Assembly (NCBI RefSeq): GCF_030413175.1
Contig: NZ_CP129212.1
Span: 1,550,001 to 1,614,000 of the forward strand
Source of the DNA: Bradyrhizobium roseum
GTDB lineage: Bacteria; Pseudomonadota; Alphaproteobacteria; Rhizobiales; Xanthobacteraceae
Direction of reading: 5' to 3'
DNA: 64,000 nucleotides
Positions within the stretch are counted from its first letter, which is position 1, and each line of letters opens with the position of its first letter. The position numbers were made by a program, and so were the translations under genes. Of this stretch, positions 16,375 through 25,476 are shown piece by piece. The notes below the pieces were generated by a model, which was not told where the DNA came from, ran no database searches, and saw nothing but the letters and a program-made list of their open reading frames with translations.

Positions 16375-18108
16375 ATGGCAGACCAGGCATCGCGATACGG
16401 GAAGCCCGAGAAAACCTGCGACATCGTGATGAAAGGCGGGATCACGAGCGGGGTGGTCTATCCGCTTGCACTGGCAACCCTGGCCGAGAAGTATCGATTT
16501 TCAAACATCGGGGGTACGTCGGCCGGAGCCATTGCTGCTGCGGCGGCGGCCGCGGCGGAGTATGGGCGTCATACTCCGGGTGCCGGGTTTGACCGGCTGG
16601 CCAAGATCCCAAACGAGGTGGGGCCGGGCTTGCTCTCTATGTTTCAACCGGTGCCGTCGCTAAGGCCGCTGTTCAATGTATTCATCGCCGCTCTCAAATC
16701 GGGGTGGAGACGGCGCGTCGCGGTAATCTGGTCCGCGATTCGCGGATATTGGTCGAGCGCCTTGTTTGGTCTCGCACCGGGCGTCGCCGTCGCTTGGTGG
16801 TATGGCGGCGATGTCGGTTTCATGGCGTTCGGCGCGTTGCTTGCGCTAACCGGCCTGGTCGTCGCGATCGTCCGGCGGCTGCTGAAAGCCGCCCAGGTCG
16901 AACTCCCCGCCAGCGACTTTGGCCTTTGTCCCGGAATCAGCCAGCCCTATTCGTCGCGCGAAGGGTTCACCGACTGGCTCGCACGGCTCATCAATGAGGC
17001 CGCAGGACGGAAGACGACGGACGACCCGCTGACCTTCGGCGATTTGTCTGCCGAGCATGACGGCCGGCCGGTCATTCGGCTGGCGATGATGACGACCAGC
17101 CTGATGGAGCAACGCCCTTACACGTTGCCCTTCCCGGAGAGCGAGCACCGCTTCGTGTTTGCAAAGAGCGAGTGGGCGCGAATTTTTCCGCGCTGGATCA
17201 TGGAATTTCTCACCCGCAAATGCACCCCTCTCGAAGGGCACCCCGATGGTTCCGTCGAGTACTACTACTTTCCCGATCCGGCACGACTTCCCCTCGTTGT
17301 CGGCGCCCGGATGAGCCTGAGCTTTCCGTTCCTGATATCCGCGGTGCCATTGTGGCGCAAAGACTTCACGCTGGTCGACGTGACCGAACAACAAAAGCTG
17401 CGACGATGCCTGTTCAGCGACGGCGGACTGTCAAGCAATTTTCCGATTCATTTCTTTGATCGCCTCCTGCCGAACAATCCGACATTCGCCATCTCCCTAG
17501 ATGACTACTACGAGAAGCGAAGCCAGGGCCGCGACCGCGTCTGGCTGCCGAAAGACGCCCGCGGTGGAATCCTGTTGCCGGTTCAACCGATCGACGGCCT
17601 GAGCGGATTTGCGATGCGGCTGGTGATGTCGGCCAAGGACTGGCAGGACAATCTGCAGAGCACGCTTCCTGGATACCGTGAGCGCATCGCGCATGTCGTC
17701 CTCAAGCCGGAGGAGGGCGGACTTAATCTGACCATGGACGAAGCAACCATACGGCAACTCGTGAAATTCGGCGAACGGGCAGGTGAGAAACTCAAGGACG
17801 AATTCGACCTCGATGCCCATCGCTGGCGGCGCTTCCTGGTTGCCATGGCGCGGATGGAGGAAACCCTCGACGACGTCGCGCGGGCCCATCAGGACTTGCC
17901 GGATGGTTCTGAAGGATTTGCGCGCTTCCTCGCCCGATACGCCGGGGTTGCAACCTCCTACCAGCAGAAACCACCGATGCTCGCCGAGATAGTGAAGCGG
18001 GCGACCGAACTGGCTGCCTTAGGAATGAGCTGGCAAGCAAAGCCCAATATTCGCGATGGCGATTTGCCAAGGCCCGGTACCAATCTCCGGATCACGCCGA
18101 AATACTGA
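16375..18108 (+). CDS. Patatin-like phospholipase with central membrane segments
   Basis: A 577-residue patatin-family protein. The oxyanion loop is KGGITSGVVYP (20-30), the nucleophile elbow is GTSAG with Ser49, and the catalytic Asp is D349 in SDGGLSSNFP. This is the complete Ser-Asp dyad of patatin lipases, with an insertion of some 200 residues between its two halves. The insertion holds two hydrophobic helices (about 125-170, SALFGLAPGVAVAWWYGG and VGFMAFGALLALTGLVVAIV), so the enzyme is probably membrane-anchored. ATG 16375 is preceded by GTGGAGGTG. No toxin secretion partner is adjacent. Confidence 0.9.
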   Translation: MADQASRYGKPEKTCDIVMKGGITSGVVYPLALATLAEKYRFSNIGGTSAGAIAAAAAAAAEYGRHTPGAGFDRLAKIPNEVGPGLLSMFQPVPSLRPLFNVFIAALKSGWRRRVAVIWSAIRGYWSSALFGLAPGVAVAWWYGGDVGFMAFGALLALTGLVVAIVRRLLKAAQVELPASDFGLCPGISQPYSSREGFTDWLARLINEAAGRKTTDDPLTFGDLSAEHDGRPVIRLAMMTTSLMEQRPYTLPFPESEHRFVFAKSEWARIFPRWIMEFLTRKCTPLEGHPDGSVEYYYFPDPARLPLVVGARMSLSFPFLISAVPLWRKDFTLVDVTEQQKLRRCLFSDGGLSSNFPIHFFDRLLPNNPTFAISLDDYYEKRSQGRDRVWLPKDARGGILLPVQPIDGLSGFAMRLVMSAKDWQDNLQSTLPGYRERIAHVVLKPEEGGLNLTMDEATIRQLVKFGERAGEKLKDEFDLDAHRWRRFLVAMARMEETLDDVARAHQDLPDGSEGFARFLARYAGVATSYQQKPPMLAEIVKRATELAALGMSWQAKPNIRDGDLPRPGTNLRITPKY

Positions 18109-18219
18109 CGGCGGCCGGCAAGCCTTGGCGTTAGCAAGCCTTGGCGACGGCGATGGCGACGGCGATTCGCCGCCTGTCGTCCGCCATGGACTGCGGTGCG
18201 GCAGGTGTGGTGGCGCCGA

Positions 18220-18624
18220 CTAAACCGCCTGTCCCGCCTTCAGCAGCGAGCATCCCGTGATCTTCAGGCTGCCGTCGCTCTGCTGCTCCAGCGTATACAT
18301 CGCCTCCCAGGCCTCGCCATTGTCGTCGACGATATGGACACGTTGCGCGATCCGGCCGCCGGCTGAGCGTGCCTCGCCGAATTCGAAACTCTTGTGGCGG
18401 TGGATCGGCGGATAGGCCTGCTGCACCATCTGCAGGAAGATGTCGGCCTGCGGAAACAATTGCTTGATCTCGGGCGCGGCATGCGAATAGGCCGCCGCGG
18501 CATCGCCACGAGCCAGCGCCTGTTCCTGCTCGCGGATCACGTTCTGCGCGGCAGCGACATCGTCGGCCAAGGCGGGCGCGGCGAGGCCGAAGACAAAGAC
18601 GAAAAGCAGGACGATGGCACGCAT
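18220..18624 (-). CDS. DUF4864 domain-containing protein
   Basis: A 134-residue exported protein with signal peptide MRAIVLLFVFVFGLAAPALA and an NTF2-like fold predicted for DUF4864. Family-typical stretches are VIREQEQALARGDAAAAYSHA, shown here in part, and YTLEQQSDGSLKITGCSLL at the end. Function is not known for the family. CCGGAG precedes the ATG. It stands alone; 18109-18219 upstream of its stop contains only short GGCGATGGCGACGG-type direct repeats. Confidence 0.85.
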   Translation of the reverse strand: MRAIVLLFVFVFGLAAPALADDVAAAQNVIREQEQALARGDAAAAYSHAAPEIKQLFPQADIFLQMVQQAYPPIHRHKSFEFGEARSAGGRIAQRVHIVDDNGEAWEAMYTLEQQSDGSLKITGCSLLKAGQAV

Positions 18625-18747
18625 GGGGCTACTCCGGTGTCGATGCCCATGAGATACGTTCTACATCGCAACCGGTTTCCTCGCCGCGCCCTTGCCCCGC
18701 CGGGAAGCGTTGTCAAAGCAGGGCGGACAGGGTCACTGACGGATTCA

Positions 18748-18975
18748 TCAAGCCCGGCCGCGTGTCGGGCTTTCGTCCAGCGCAAAATCGGCAGTGGAAC
18801 GCGGTGCCTGAATGTCGCCGTTACGACGGCCATCCTGCAGCGCCTTTTCCGCCTCGAGGGCCACCATGCCGAGCAGGTAGGTCAGAAACGGCAGTTCAGC
18901 CTCCTCCGCCAGATCGCGGAGTTGCTTGGACGTGAGGCCGACATGCGAAATAACGTTCAGCTTTCTGCCGTCCAT
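18748..18975 (-). CDS. Small hypothetical cytoplasmic protein
   Basis: A 75-residue protein, MDGRKLNVISHVGLTSKQ at the start, with a predicted helical region LRDLAEEAELPFLTYLLGMV and a charged, disordered C-terminus. No signal peptide or catalytic motif is seen. Codon use matches the neighbours and the frame is clean, but the ribosome site (GGGGC) is weak. I do not recognise a named family. Confidence 0.6.
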   Translation of the reverse strand: MDGRKLNVISHVGLTSKQLRDLAEEAELPFLTYLLGMVALEAEKALQDGRRNGDIQAPRSTADFALDESPTRGRA

Positions 18976-19090
18976 AACTGCCCCGTGAGTGACTGAAATC
19001 AGTGTCTGAAATCGCGGGGACCATAGGTGCTAAATTATGCTTCGGGCATCCGGGATACTACTGGAACAAGCGGGCGATTGCGTGGCAACG

Positions 19091-19969
19091 TTATGAACTG
19101 TCGTCTGCCAGCGTCTGTCGCATTTCAGCAGGCGAGGCCGGCTCGGCGCCGTGCTCGCGCACCATCCGCACCGCCTCTTCGACCATTTCGAGGTTGCTCG
19201 TCCTTGCACCGAGTGGCGCATCCTCCAGGCCGACGCGAATATGGCCGCCACGTGCAACCGTTTCGGCGATCAGGGGCCGAATATCGGCGCTGACGCCCGC
19301 GATCATCCAGGGCGCGCCGGGCGCTTCTTCCTCCAGAAGCGCCAGATAGGCCGAGAGCGCATACGGTTTGGGCGGAAAGCCGACCGCGATCTGGTTGCAG
19401 AACATGAGGCGATAGATCGGAATCCGTGTACCGGCCGCGCGGGCCAGCGCTGCGCCGGCGCGCAGGAAGCCGGGTTCGTAGATCGCGAAATCCGGGTGGA
19501 GCCTGTGCCGCACGGCAAAGTCGAGCACATAGCGGATATGATTCTCGGGGTTCATGTAGGTGCCGGCCGGCTTCGCCGCTGATGTGGTGGATGTCAGCGT
19601 GAAGTTGACGCTGCCGGGATCCACCAGCGCGAATTCGAGCAGGCCGCGCTCGGCCAGCGCTTCGATATGGGCGTAGCGCGCGCGTATGTCGGCAAGGCCT
19701 GCGTCGCCGTCCGTCATGAATGCCGGGTAGGAGGGATAGACGGGGACATCGACCTGGTTGCGAATGCCTTCGATGATGCGCGCATACACCTGCCAATCGT
19801 GGGTCTGCGGGCCGCCGCCGTCATAAGCGTGGACGTGAACGATGGTGGCGCCGGCGCGCGCGCAGGCGACGCCCTCGGCCACGATCGTCTCGACCGTATC
19901 GGGAATGCCGAATTGAAACCTGCGGCTCCAGGCGCCATTCAGCGCCGCCTCGATCCAGACCTTGCGCAT
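19091..19969 (-). CDS. BKACE family (3-keto-5-aminohexanoate cleavage) enzyme
   Basis: A 292-residue TIM-barrel protein of the DUF849/BKACE family, which condenses a beta-keto acid with acetyl-CoA using a Zn ion. Visible features are the start WIEAALNGAWSR, the metal HxH at His45/His47 (IVHVHAYD) and the Glu of VGLEDAPLG near the C-terminus. GGAG precedes the ATG. The XRE-cupin regulator gene lies 12 bp upstream on the same strand, so the two are co-transcribed, divergent from an omega-aminotransferase. Substrates vary widely in this family (carnitine, lysine and others), so a role in beta-keto acid breakdown after transamination is inference. Confidence 0.88.
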   Translation of the reverse strand: MRKVWIEAALNGAWSRRFQFGIPDTVETIVAEGVACARAGATIVHVHAYDGGGPQTHDWQVYARIIEGIRNQVDVPVYPSYPAFMTDGDAGLADIRARYAHIEALAERGLLEFALVDPGSVNFTLTSTTSAAKPAGTYMNPENHIRYVLDFAVRHRLHPDFAIYEPGFLRAGAALARAAGTRIPIYRLMFCNQIAVGFPPKPYALSAYLALLEEEAPGAPWMIAGVSADIRPLIAETVARGGHIRVGLEDAPLGARTSNLEMVEEAVRMVREHGAEPASPAEMRQTLADDSS

Positions 19970-19981
19970 GATGTCGTCTCC

Positions 19982-20530
19982 TCAAAACGTCGGCGGCGTG
20001 CAGGCCGAGATCACTTCGCACGGCTTGCCGCCGACGCAGCGGAAGCGATGCGGGCGGCGGCTCTCGAAATAATAGGCGTCGCCGGGATCGAGGATGCGGC
20101 GCTCGTCGTCGACGGTCACCTCCAGTCGGCCCGAGACCACGATGCCGCCTTCCTCGCCGTCATGGGTCAGCGGCACGCGGCCGGTGTCGCTGCCGGGCTC
20201 ATAGCGTTCCTTCAGGATTTGCAGGCTCCGGCCGAACAGGTTATCGCCGACTTGGCGGAACGAGATCGGCTTCTTGCCGATCTCGGTCAATTCGTCGGCG
20301 CGATAAAACGCCTTGCGCGGCCGCTCCGGCTCGATGGCGAAGAACTCGGCGAGCCCCATCGGCAGGCCGTCGAGGATGCGCTTGAGCGCGCCGACACTTG
20401 GGTTCATCTGGTTCGATTCGATCAGCGAGATCGTCGAATTGGTGACGCCGGACCGCTTCGCGAGCTCGCGCTGCGACAGCTTGTGCCGGGCGCGAACGAA
20501 GCGGAGTCGCCCACCGATATCGACGCTCAT
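19982..20530 (-). CDS. XRE-family regulator with C-terminal cupin (PuuR-like)
   Basis: A 182-residue regulator. An HTH_3 domain at 7-62 (RHKLSQRELAKRSGVTNSTI) is followed by a cupin_2 domain at about 100-178 (DGEEGGIVVSGRLEVTV). This is the architecture of PuuR, repressor of putrescine use. I start at ATG 20530; the frame is open far upstream but runs antisense through the aminotransferase gene. It sits head-to-head with the aminotransferase and upstream of the BKACE gene, and probably senses a catabolite of that pathway through the cupin. It is a paralogue in plan of the regulator at 29377-30057. Confidence 0.9.
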   Translation of the reverse strand: MSVDIGGRLRFVRARHKLSQRELAKRSGVTNSTISLIESNQMNPSVGALKRILDGLPMGLAEFFAIEPERPRKAFYRADELTEIGKKPISFRQVGDNLFGRSLQILKERYEPGSDTGRVPLTHDGEEGGIVVSGRLEVTVDDERRILDPGDAYYFESRRPHRFRCVGGKPCEVISACTPPTF

Positions 20531-20550
20531 CGGGAAATCCCTGTTGCAGG

Positions 20551-20566
20551 TGTTTCGGATCGAACA
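20551..20566. promoter_or_regulatory. Possible XRE-cupin operator
   Basis: TGTTTCGGATCGAACA has dyad symmetry in its outer TGTT/AACA. It lies 21 bp before the regulator start, in the 153-bp divergent region shared with the aminotransferase. It is weak by itself and reported only because autoregulation from this position is usual for PuuR-type repressors. Confidence 0.25.
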
Positions 20567-20683
20567 AATATGCCCTGACACACTTAACAAAATCAATGGG
20601 TTGCAGGACCCAAGAAAAGGACTTGTTGCGCCTTTTCGAGCGTGGCCCCGTGGGATCTTCAGCCGCCAGCCCAGGAGCCGCCC

Positions 20684-22012
20684 GTGACCATTCATCAGAA
20701 GCCGAACACCCTGCAAACCGACTCGTTCTGGATGCCGTTCACGGCCAACCGGCAGTTCAAGAAGGCGCCGCGGCTGTTCGCTTCCGCCGAGGGCATGCAC
20801 TACACCACGGTCGACGGCCGCAAGGTGATCGACGCGTCGGCCGGCCTCTGGTGCGTCAACGCCGGCCATGGCCGCCGCCAGATCGCCACCGCCGTCGAGC
20901 GCAGCCTGACCAACCTCGACTTTGCGCCGTCGTTCAACATGGGCCATCCGGCGGCGTTCGATTTCGCCGAGCGGCTTGCCGAGATCGCGCCAAAGGGGCT
21001 CGACCGCATCTTCTTCACCAATTCCGGCTCCGAGTCGGTCGACACCGCGCTGAAGATCGCACTCGCCTATCAGCGCGCCATCGGACAGGCCACGCGGACG
21101 CGCCTGATCGGCCGCGAGCGCGGCTATCACGGCGTCGGTTTCGGCGGCATGTCGGTCGGCGGCATGGTGGCGAACCGCCGTGCGTTTGCGACCCATCTTC
21201 CCGGCGTCGATCACATTCGCCACACCCACGACCTCACCCGCAACGCCTTTGCAAAGGACCAGCCGGATCACGGCGCCGAACTCGCCGACGATGTCGAGCG
21301 GATGGTGGCACTGCATGGTGCCGATACCATCGCCGCCGTCATCGTCGAGCCGGTGCCGGGTTCGACCGCCGTGCTGCCGCCGCCGAAGGGCTATCTGCAG
21401 CGGCTGCGCGAGCTGTGCACCAAGCACGGCATCCTGCTGATCTTCGACGAGGTCATCACCGGCTTCGGTCGCCTCGGCGCGCCGTTCGCGGCAAATTATT
21501 TTGGCGTCACGCCGGACATGATGACGACCGCCAAGGGCATTACCAACGGCACGGTGCCCTGCGGCGCGGTGTTCGCCAGCCGCCAGATCCACGACGCGCT
21601 GATGAACGGCCCGGAGGGGACGATTGAGCTGTTCCACGGCTACACCTATTCGGCGCATCCGACCGCCTGCGCGGCGGGCCTCGCCACGCTCGACATCTAC
21701 AAGGATGAAGGGCTTTTGACGCGCGGCGCGTCGATGGCCGAGTACTGGCGCGATGCGCTGCATTCGCTGAAAGGTCTGCCGAACGTGGTTGATATCCGCA
21801 ACGTCGGCCTGATGGGCGCCGTCGAGGTTGCCCCGCGCAAGGAAGGGGTCGGCGCACGCGGCTATGATGTGATGGTCGATTGCTTCAACAACGGACTTTA
21901 TCTGCGCATGAGCGGCGATTCCTTTGCGCTGTCGCCGCCCCTGATCGTCGAGAAGAGCCATATCGACGATATCGTTTCGATCCTCGGCGACGCCATCAAG
22001 CGCGTGGCCTGA
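20684..22012 (+). CDS. Class III aminotransferase (omega-amino acid--pyruvate type)
   Basis: A 442-residue PLP enzyme of aminotransferase class III. The PLP lysine is Lys284 in TTAKGITNG; the cofactor Asp lies in LLIFDEVITGFGR; the N-terminal segment FWMPFTANRQFK is typical of beta-alanine/omega-amino acid:pyruvate transaminases. GTG 20684 follows AGGAG with 7 bp spacing; the open frame starts earlier at 20642 without a site. It is divergent from the XRE-cupin regulator and upstream of a D-amino acid dehydrogenase, so it probably deaminates an omega-amino acid or amine to feed the BKACE step. Exact substrate unknown. Confidence 0.92.
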   Translation: MTIHQKPNTLQTDSFWMPFTANRQFKKAPRLFASAEGMHYTTVDGRKVIDASAGLWCVNAGHGRRQIATAVERSLTNLDFAPSFNMGHPAAFDFAERLAEIAPKGLDRIFFTNSGSESVDTALKIALAYQRAIGQATRTRLIGRERGYHGVGFGGMSVGGMVANRRAFATHLPGVDHIRHTHDLTRNAFAKDQPDHGAELADDVERMVALHGADTIAAVIVEPVPGSTAVLPPPKGYLQRLRELCTKHGILLIFDEVITGFGRLGAPFAANYFGVTPDMMTTAKGITNGTVPCGAVFASRQIHDALMNGPEGTIELFHGYTYSAHPTACAAGLATLDIYKDEGLLTRGASMAEYWRDALHSLKGLPNVVDIRNVGLMGAVEVAPRKEGVGARGYDVMVDCFNNGLYLRMSGDSFALSPPLIVEKSHIDDIVSILGDAIKRVA

Positions 22013-22023
22013 TCCTTGCTCTC

Positions 22024-22056
22024 CGAGTTTCGGTTCTGAATCAGAACCGAAACTCG
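22024..22056. terminator. Perfect 14-bp hairpin after the aminotransferase
   Basis: CGAGTTTCGGTTCT (22024-22037), loop GAATC, AGAACCGAAACTCG (22043-22056). The stem is perfect and lies 11 bp past the stop codon. There is no long T-tract, so it may act as a transcript-end stabiliser or be part of a dispersed repeat rather than a classical terminator. Confidence 0.6.
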
Positions 22057-22071
22057 AGCTGTTGTTTTGAC

Positions 22072-22115
22072 GCGTTTTCTTCACGCGAACCGGTACCCAC
22101 TTCGCTTGAAAACGC
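22072..22115. repeat. Dispersed palindromic repeat, inverted copy
   Basis: Inverted ends GCGTTTTC (22072-22079) and GAAAACGC (22108-22115) enclose AACCGGTACCCACTT (22088-22102), the exact reverse complement of the core at 5942-5956. It precedes the D-amino acid dehydrogenase gene by about 50 bp. Confidence 0.7.
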
Positions 22116-22168
22116 TACAGGAGCAACATAGGCCGCGGAAAATTCCCGCGGCGGATGTGTGAGGAATC

Positions 22169-23434
22169 GTGAAGACAATCGTTCTCGGCAGTGGCGTCAT
22201 CGGCGTCACCACGGCCTATTATTTGGCGCGCGCCGGCCATGAGGTGACGGTCGTCGACCGTCAGGCAGAGCCTGCGCAGGAAACTTCGTTCGCCAATGCC
22301 GGCGAGGTGTCGCCCGGCTACTCGTCGCCGTGGGCTGGCCCCGGCGTGCCGGTGAAGGCCATCAAGTGGCTGTTGATGCGCCACGGCCCGCTGGTGATCT
22401 GGCCCAAGCTCGATCCTGTGATGTGGTGGTGGATGCTCAAGCTGCTGCGCAACTGCACGGCAGAACGTTACGCCATCAACAAGAGCCGGATGATTCCGAT
22501 CGCGGAATACAGCCGCGATTGCCTGCGCGCGCTGCGGGCCGAGACCGGCATCACTTATGACGAGCGCAGCCAGGGCACGTTGCAGCTGTTCCGCAAGCAG
22601 AAGCAGCTCGACGGCACCGCCGACGATATCGCGGTGCTCAAGCAGTACGGCGTGCCGTATGAAGTGCTCGATCCCGCCGGCTGCATCGCTGCGGAGCCGG
22701 GGCTGGCCACCTCGGCCGTCAAGTTCGTCGGCGGGCTCAGGCTGCCGCAGGACGAGACCGGCGATTGCCACATGTTCACGCAGGCGCTTGCCAAAGAAGC
22801 AGCCAAGCTCGGCGTGCAGTTCAAGTTCAATACCGGGATCGAGCGGCTGGAGACGGAGGGCGACAGGATCACCGGCGTCGTCACCAGCGCGGGGCTGTTG
22901 CACGCCGATGCCTATGTCGCGGCGCTCGGAAGCTGGTCGCCGCGGATGCTCAAGCCGATCGGCATTTCCGTGCCGGTCTATCCCATCAAAGGCTATTCGA
23001 TCACGGTGCCGATCGCCGGTGCCAATGGCGCGCCGGTATCGACCGTGATGGACGAGAGCTACAAGGTAGCGATCACGCGGCTCGGCGATCGCATCCGTGT
23101 CGGCGGCACGGCGGAAATCTCGGGCTATTCGTCGAGTCTCGACGCGGCGCGGCGCGCGACGCTCGAGCACTCCCTGACCGACATGTTTCCGCAGGGCGGT
23201 GATTTGAGCAAGGCGACGTTCTGGTGCGGCCTGCGCCCGATGACGCCCGACGGCCCGCCGATCATCGGCGCGACGCGCTACAGCAATCTGCACCTCAACA
23301 CCGGCCACGGCACGCTGGGTTGGACCATGGCGTGCGGCTCCGGAAGGGTGCTGGCGGACCTGATGTCGGGGCGGAAGCCGGATATCGACGTGAGCGAACT
23401 CGTGGTGAGCCGGTACGAGCAGCGGTTCGGGTGA
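22169..23434 (+). CDS. dadA: D-amino acid dehydrogenase small subunit
   Basis: A 421-residue FAD-dependent dehydrogenase of the DAO superfamily. The dinucleotide fold is [16 protein letters not shown] at residues 5-20, and the DadA-specific segment [18 protein letters not shown] follows. The second conserved block is [13 protein letters not shown], and [14 protein letters not shown] marks the C-terminal FAD contact. It oxidises D-amino acids (classically D-alanine) to keto acids, passing electrons to the quinone pool at the membrane. GTG 22169 has GAGG upstream. It may be co-expressed with the aminotransferase, but a hairpin and a repeat lie between them. Confidence 0.93.
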   Translation: MKTIVLGSGVIGVTTAYYLARAGHEVTVVDRQAEPAQETSFANAGEVSPGYSSPWAGPGVPVKAIKWLLMRHGPLVIWPKLDPVMWWWMLKLLRNCTAERYAINKSRMIPIAEYSRDCLRALRAETGITYDERSQGTLQLFRKQKQLDGTADDIAVLKQYGVPYEVLDPAGCIAAEPGLATSAVKFVGGLRLPQDETGDCHMFTQALAKEAAKLGVQFKFNTGIERLETEGDRITGVVTSAGLLHADAYVAALGSWSPRMLKPIGISVPVYPIKGYSITVPIAGANGAPVSTVMDESYKVAITRLGDRIRVGGTAEISGYSSSLDAARRATLEHSLTDMFPQGGDLSKATFWCGLRPMTPDGPPIIGATRYSNLHLNTGHGTLGWTMACGSGRVLADLMSGRKPDIDVSELVVSRYEQRFG

Positions 23435-23453
23435 GAGCACCGGCGCCTGCCGC

Positions 23454-23572
23454 CGTCATTGCGAGTGCAGCGACTTGTCCGCCATAGCTCGAAGAGCGAT
23501 GGCGGAGGCAATCCATCGTGCAGCATAGCGGATGAATGGATTTCGTCGTCGCGTTGGTCCCCGCAATGATGG
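23454..23572. repeat. Palindromic intergenic repeat
   Basis: CGTCATTGCGAG...GGCAATCCATC on the left is mirrored imperfectly by GAATGGATTTCGTCGTCGCG...CGCAATGATGG on the right. The whole 119 bp can fold back on itself. Elements with GTCATTGCGAGC ends are frequent between genes in Bradyrhizobium (from memory). It lies after dadA; no gene is seen in 23435-23638. Confidence 0.65.
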
Positions 23573-23638
23573 CGGAGGTGCTGCTTCGAAGCTTGTCGCG
23601 CGGTGTGTCGCAACCGTTGCATCACAGCTTACTCTGCC

Positions 23639-24205
23639 TCAACGCATTGCGCGTCGAGCCGACAGTATCCGTGCCACGGGTCCTTCCGGGCCGTACATTG
23701 CATCCCAAAGATCGACGCCTGATGCCCATGCTGTGATCCACTGTTCGAAGCTGGGAGATTCCTCGAAGAAGGAATCGCCCCAATCGTCTCCATCGTGCAC
23801 GTTGGGGTCAAAAACACGCATTCGAAAATTCGGGTCCGCACAGTCTACGCAGGAGTAAATCGCGCATCCCCAGTGGCTGACGGGCAACAATCGCTCTGGC
23901 CAATTCCAATTTGGTTCGTCGGTACTGCCACCTCGGAACAATTCGTAAATTGCTGGTCCGGTCTTGCCTGAATCATCCGGTACTCCGTTTGTTATACCGA
24001 TGAGTCCGTAACCGGGCCCGAAACCTCCGTTGCTGACTTCCTGGTAGATTCGCTTCATCAGAGGCGGCAGTGCGAAGCCGAGCCGCATCTCATCGGATGC
24101 GAAGTCAGGCGGTTCGCTTGGAATCAATCCCGAGCGCCAGGGCTCCCCGAGGTCGGTAATTTTCTTCTCCAAGCGTTGTCGGATTGCAGAGATAATGTCG
24201 TCCAT
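23639..24205 (-). CDS. SMI1/KNR4 (SUKH) family protein
   Basis: A 188-residue protein with the SUKH fold signature: FALPPLMKRIYQEVSNGGFGPGYGL (shown in part: LPPLMKRIYQEVSNGG), then LLPVSHWGCAIYSCVDC and a C-terminal FEQWITAWASGVDLW. The SUKH superfamily is known mainly as immunity proteins against secreted nuclease toxins. Base composition is visibly less GC-rich than its neighbours, hinting at transfer. No toxin gene is adjacent, so it is an orphan. Start ATG 24205. Confidence 0.82.
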   Translation of the reverse strand: MDDIISAIRQRLEKKITDLGEPWRSGLIPSEPPDFASDEMRLGFALPPLMKRIYQEVSNGGFGPGYGLIGITNGVPDDSGKTGPAIYELFRGGSTDEPNWNWPERLLPVSHWGCAIYSCVDCADPNFRMRVFDPNVHDGDDWGDSFFEESPSFEQWITAWASGVDLWDAMYGPEGPVARILSARRAMR

Positions 24206-24257
24206 TAGCCGGTTCTCTTCCCAATAGCCGGTACGATCACCGGTTCGGGTGATGCCG

Positions 24258-25415
24258 CTACTTCCGCTCCGACGACCACGGAAAATTCACATACTGATCG
24301 CGGCTGTCATAACAAATGTTGCCGTACATTTTTAAGTAAGCCGCGCGCCGCGCCGGATCGGCCCAGACGCCAGCGGGATTGGCGAGATCGGCCTCGTATT
24401 GCGCGATGTTCGCTGCCGTCAGCGGGCTCGGCAAAATATCCATCGCCTGCGGAATGCTCTTGCCCTCGAGCCAGTCGGCGGCGTGCTGGCCCATGGCGTA
24501 GCCGAAAACCGGCGAGGCCAGGCTGATGCTGATCCGGTAGGGCGAGTTGCCCTTCTTGATTTCCGACACCGCCTCCGGTTCGCCGTCGATGCCGCCGAGA
24601 AACTGGTTGGGTCGCGTCTTGCCGGCGGCGCGCAGCGCGGCCAGCGCACCGAGCACCACATTGTCAGCGCCGAGCACGACGTCGACGTCAGGATTGGCGA
24701 GCAGGATGGTTCGCATCGTCGCATAACCGCCGTCCTTGCTGACCGGATGGGGCGAGATGTCGGCCACGATGCTGGCGCCTGGAATGTCGCGCAGCGAATC
24801 CCGCAGCGCGACGAAACGCGGCGCCAGGAATTCCAGGCTGTCCTGGGTCAGCAGCACGACCTTGGCCTTGCCGCCGAGCGTCCCCTTGATATGCGCGCTC
24901 GCCGCGTCGCCCAACACCTTGCCGGTGAGATATTGCGGAGCATTCAACAGCGAGGTGGCGGGTGGCGCCACGACCGTGCCGACATAGCCGCCGGACCAGA
25001 TGACGTCCTGCAGGCGTCGGCCAAGGGACGCTGAGTCGACTGCCGATGCAACGACGCCGCCGGTCCTGGCGGCGACGAGCGATCGGACGTCCTCTGCCTG
25101 TTTGGCTGCGTCGCTATCGGCGACGAGAACGCGATGTTGCAGGCCACGATCCTTCGCGGCGGCCGCCAATCCCTGATTGACGCCCTGCATGAACTCGCGC
25201 CGCGTGTCCTGCGAAAATGCCAGCGCCTTTTGGAGGCCCGGTGGCGGTGTGCAGGCGGGAGCGGTGGGATCGAACGGCGGCAAGGTCCTGGGCATCGTAA
25301 TGCCTGATGGCCCGCCCTGTGCCGTCGCCGGCACGGAGCCGACGATCGCGCCCGACGCAAGAACGGCAACGCCCAGCCAAATGACCCGCGGCCCTGGTGT
25401 GTTACCCTGTAACAT
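24258..25415 (-). CDS. Sugar-type ABC substrate-binding protein (PBP type I, RbsB-like)
   Basis: About 385 residues. A signal peptide-like start (MLQGNTPGPRVIWLGVAVLA, cleaved near ATA-QG) is followed by a Peripla_BP_4 domain. That domain has two Rossmann-like lobes with VLLTQDSLEFLAPRFVALRD and DVVLGADNVVLGALAALRAAG, and ends WSSERK. I prefer ATG 25415; a TTG at 25487 would add 24 unlikely residues. No permease or ATPase gene lies nearby. Instead a histidine kinase gene lies 61 bp upstream on the same strand, so it may serve as a periplasmic sensor partner instead of an importer subunit. Confidence 0.8.
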   Translation of the reverse strand: MLQGNTPGPRVIWLGVAVLASGAIVGSVPATAQGGPSGITMPRTLPPFDPTAPACTPPPGLQKALAFSQDTRREFMQGVNQGLAAAAKDRGLQHRVLVADSDAAKQAEDVRSLVAARTGGVVASAVDSASLGRRLQDVIWSGGYVGTVVAPPATSLLNAPQYLTGKVLGDAASAHIKGTLGGKAKVVLLTQDSLEFLAPRFVALRDSLRDIPGASIVADISPHPVSKDGGYATMRTILLANPDVDVVLGADNVVLGALAALRAAGKTRPNQFLGGIDGEPEAVSEIKKGNSPYRISISLASPVFGYAMGQHAADWLEGKSIPQAMDILPSPLTAANIAQYEADLANPAGVWADPARRAAYLKMYGNICYDSRDQYVNFPWSSERK

Positions 25416-25476
25416 ACTGCCCCCAGCGTCCAGGCTGCTTCCGGCCGGACCGGCTTCCGTTATCCGGGCTTTCGGA

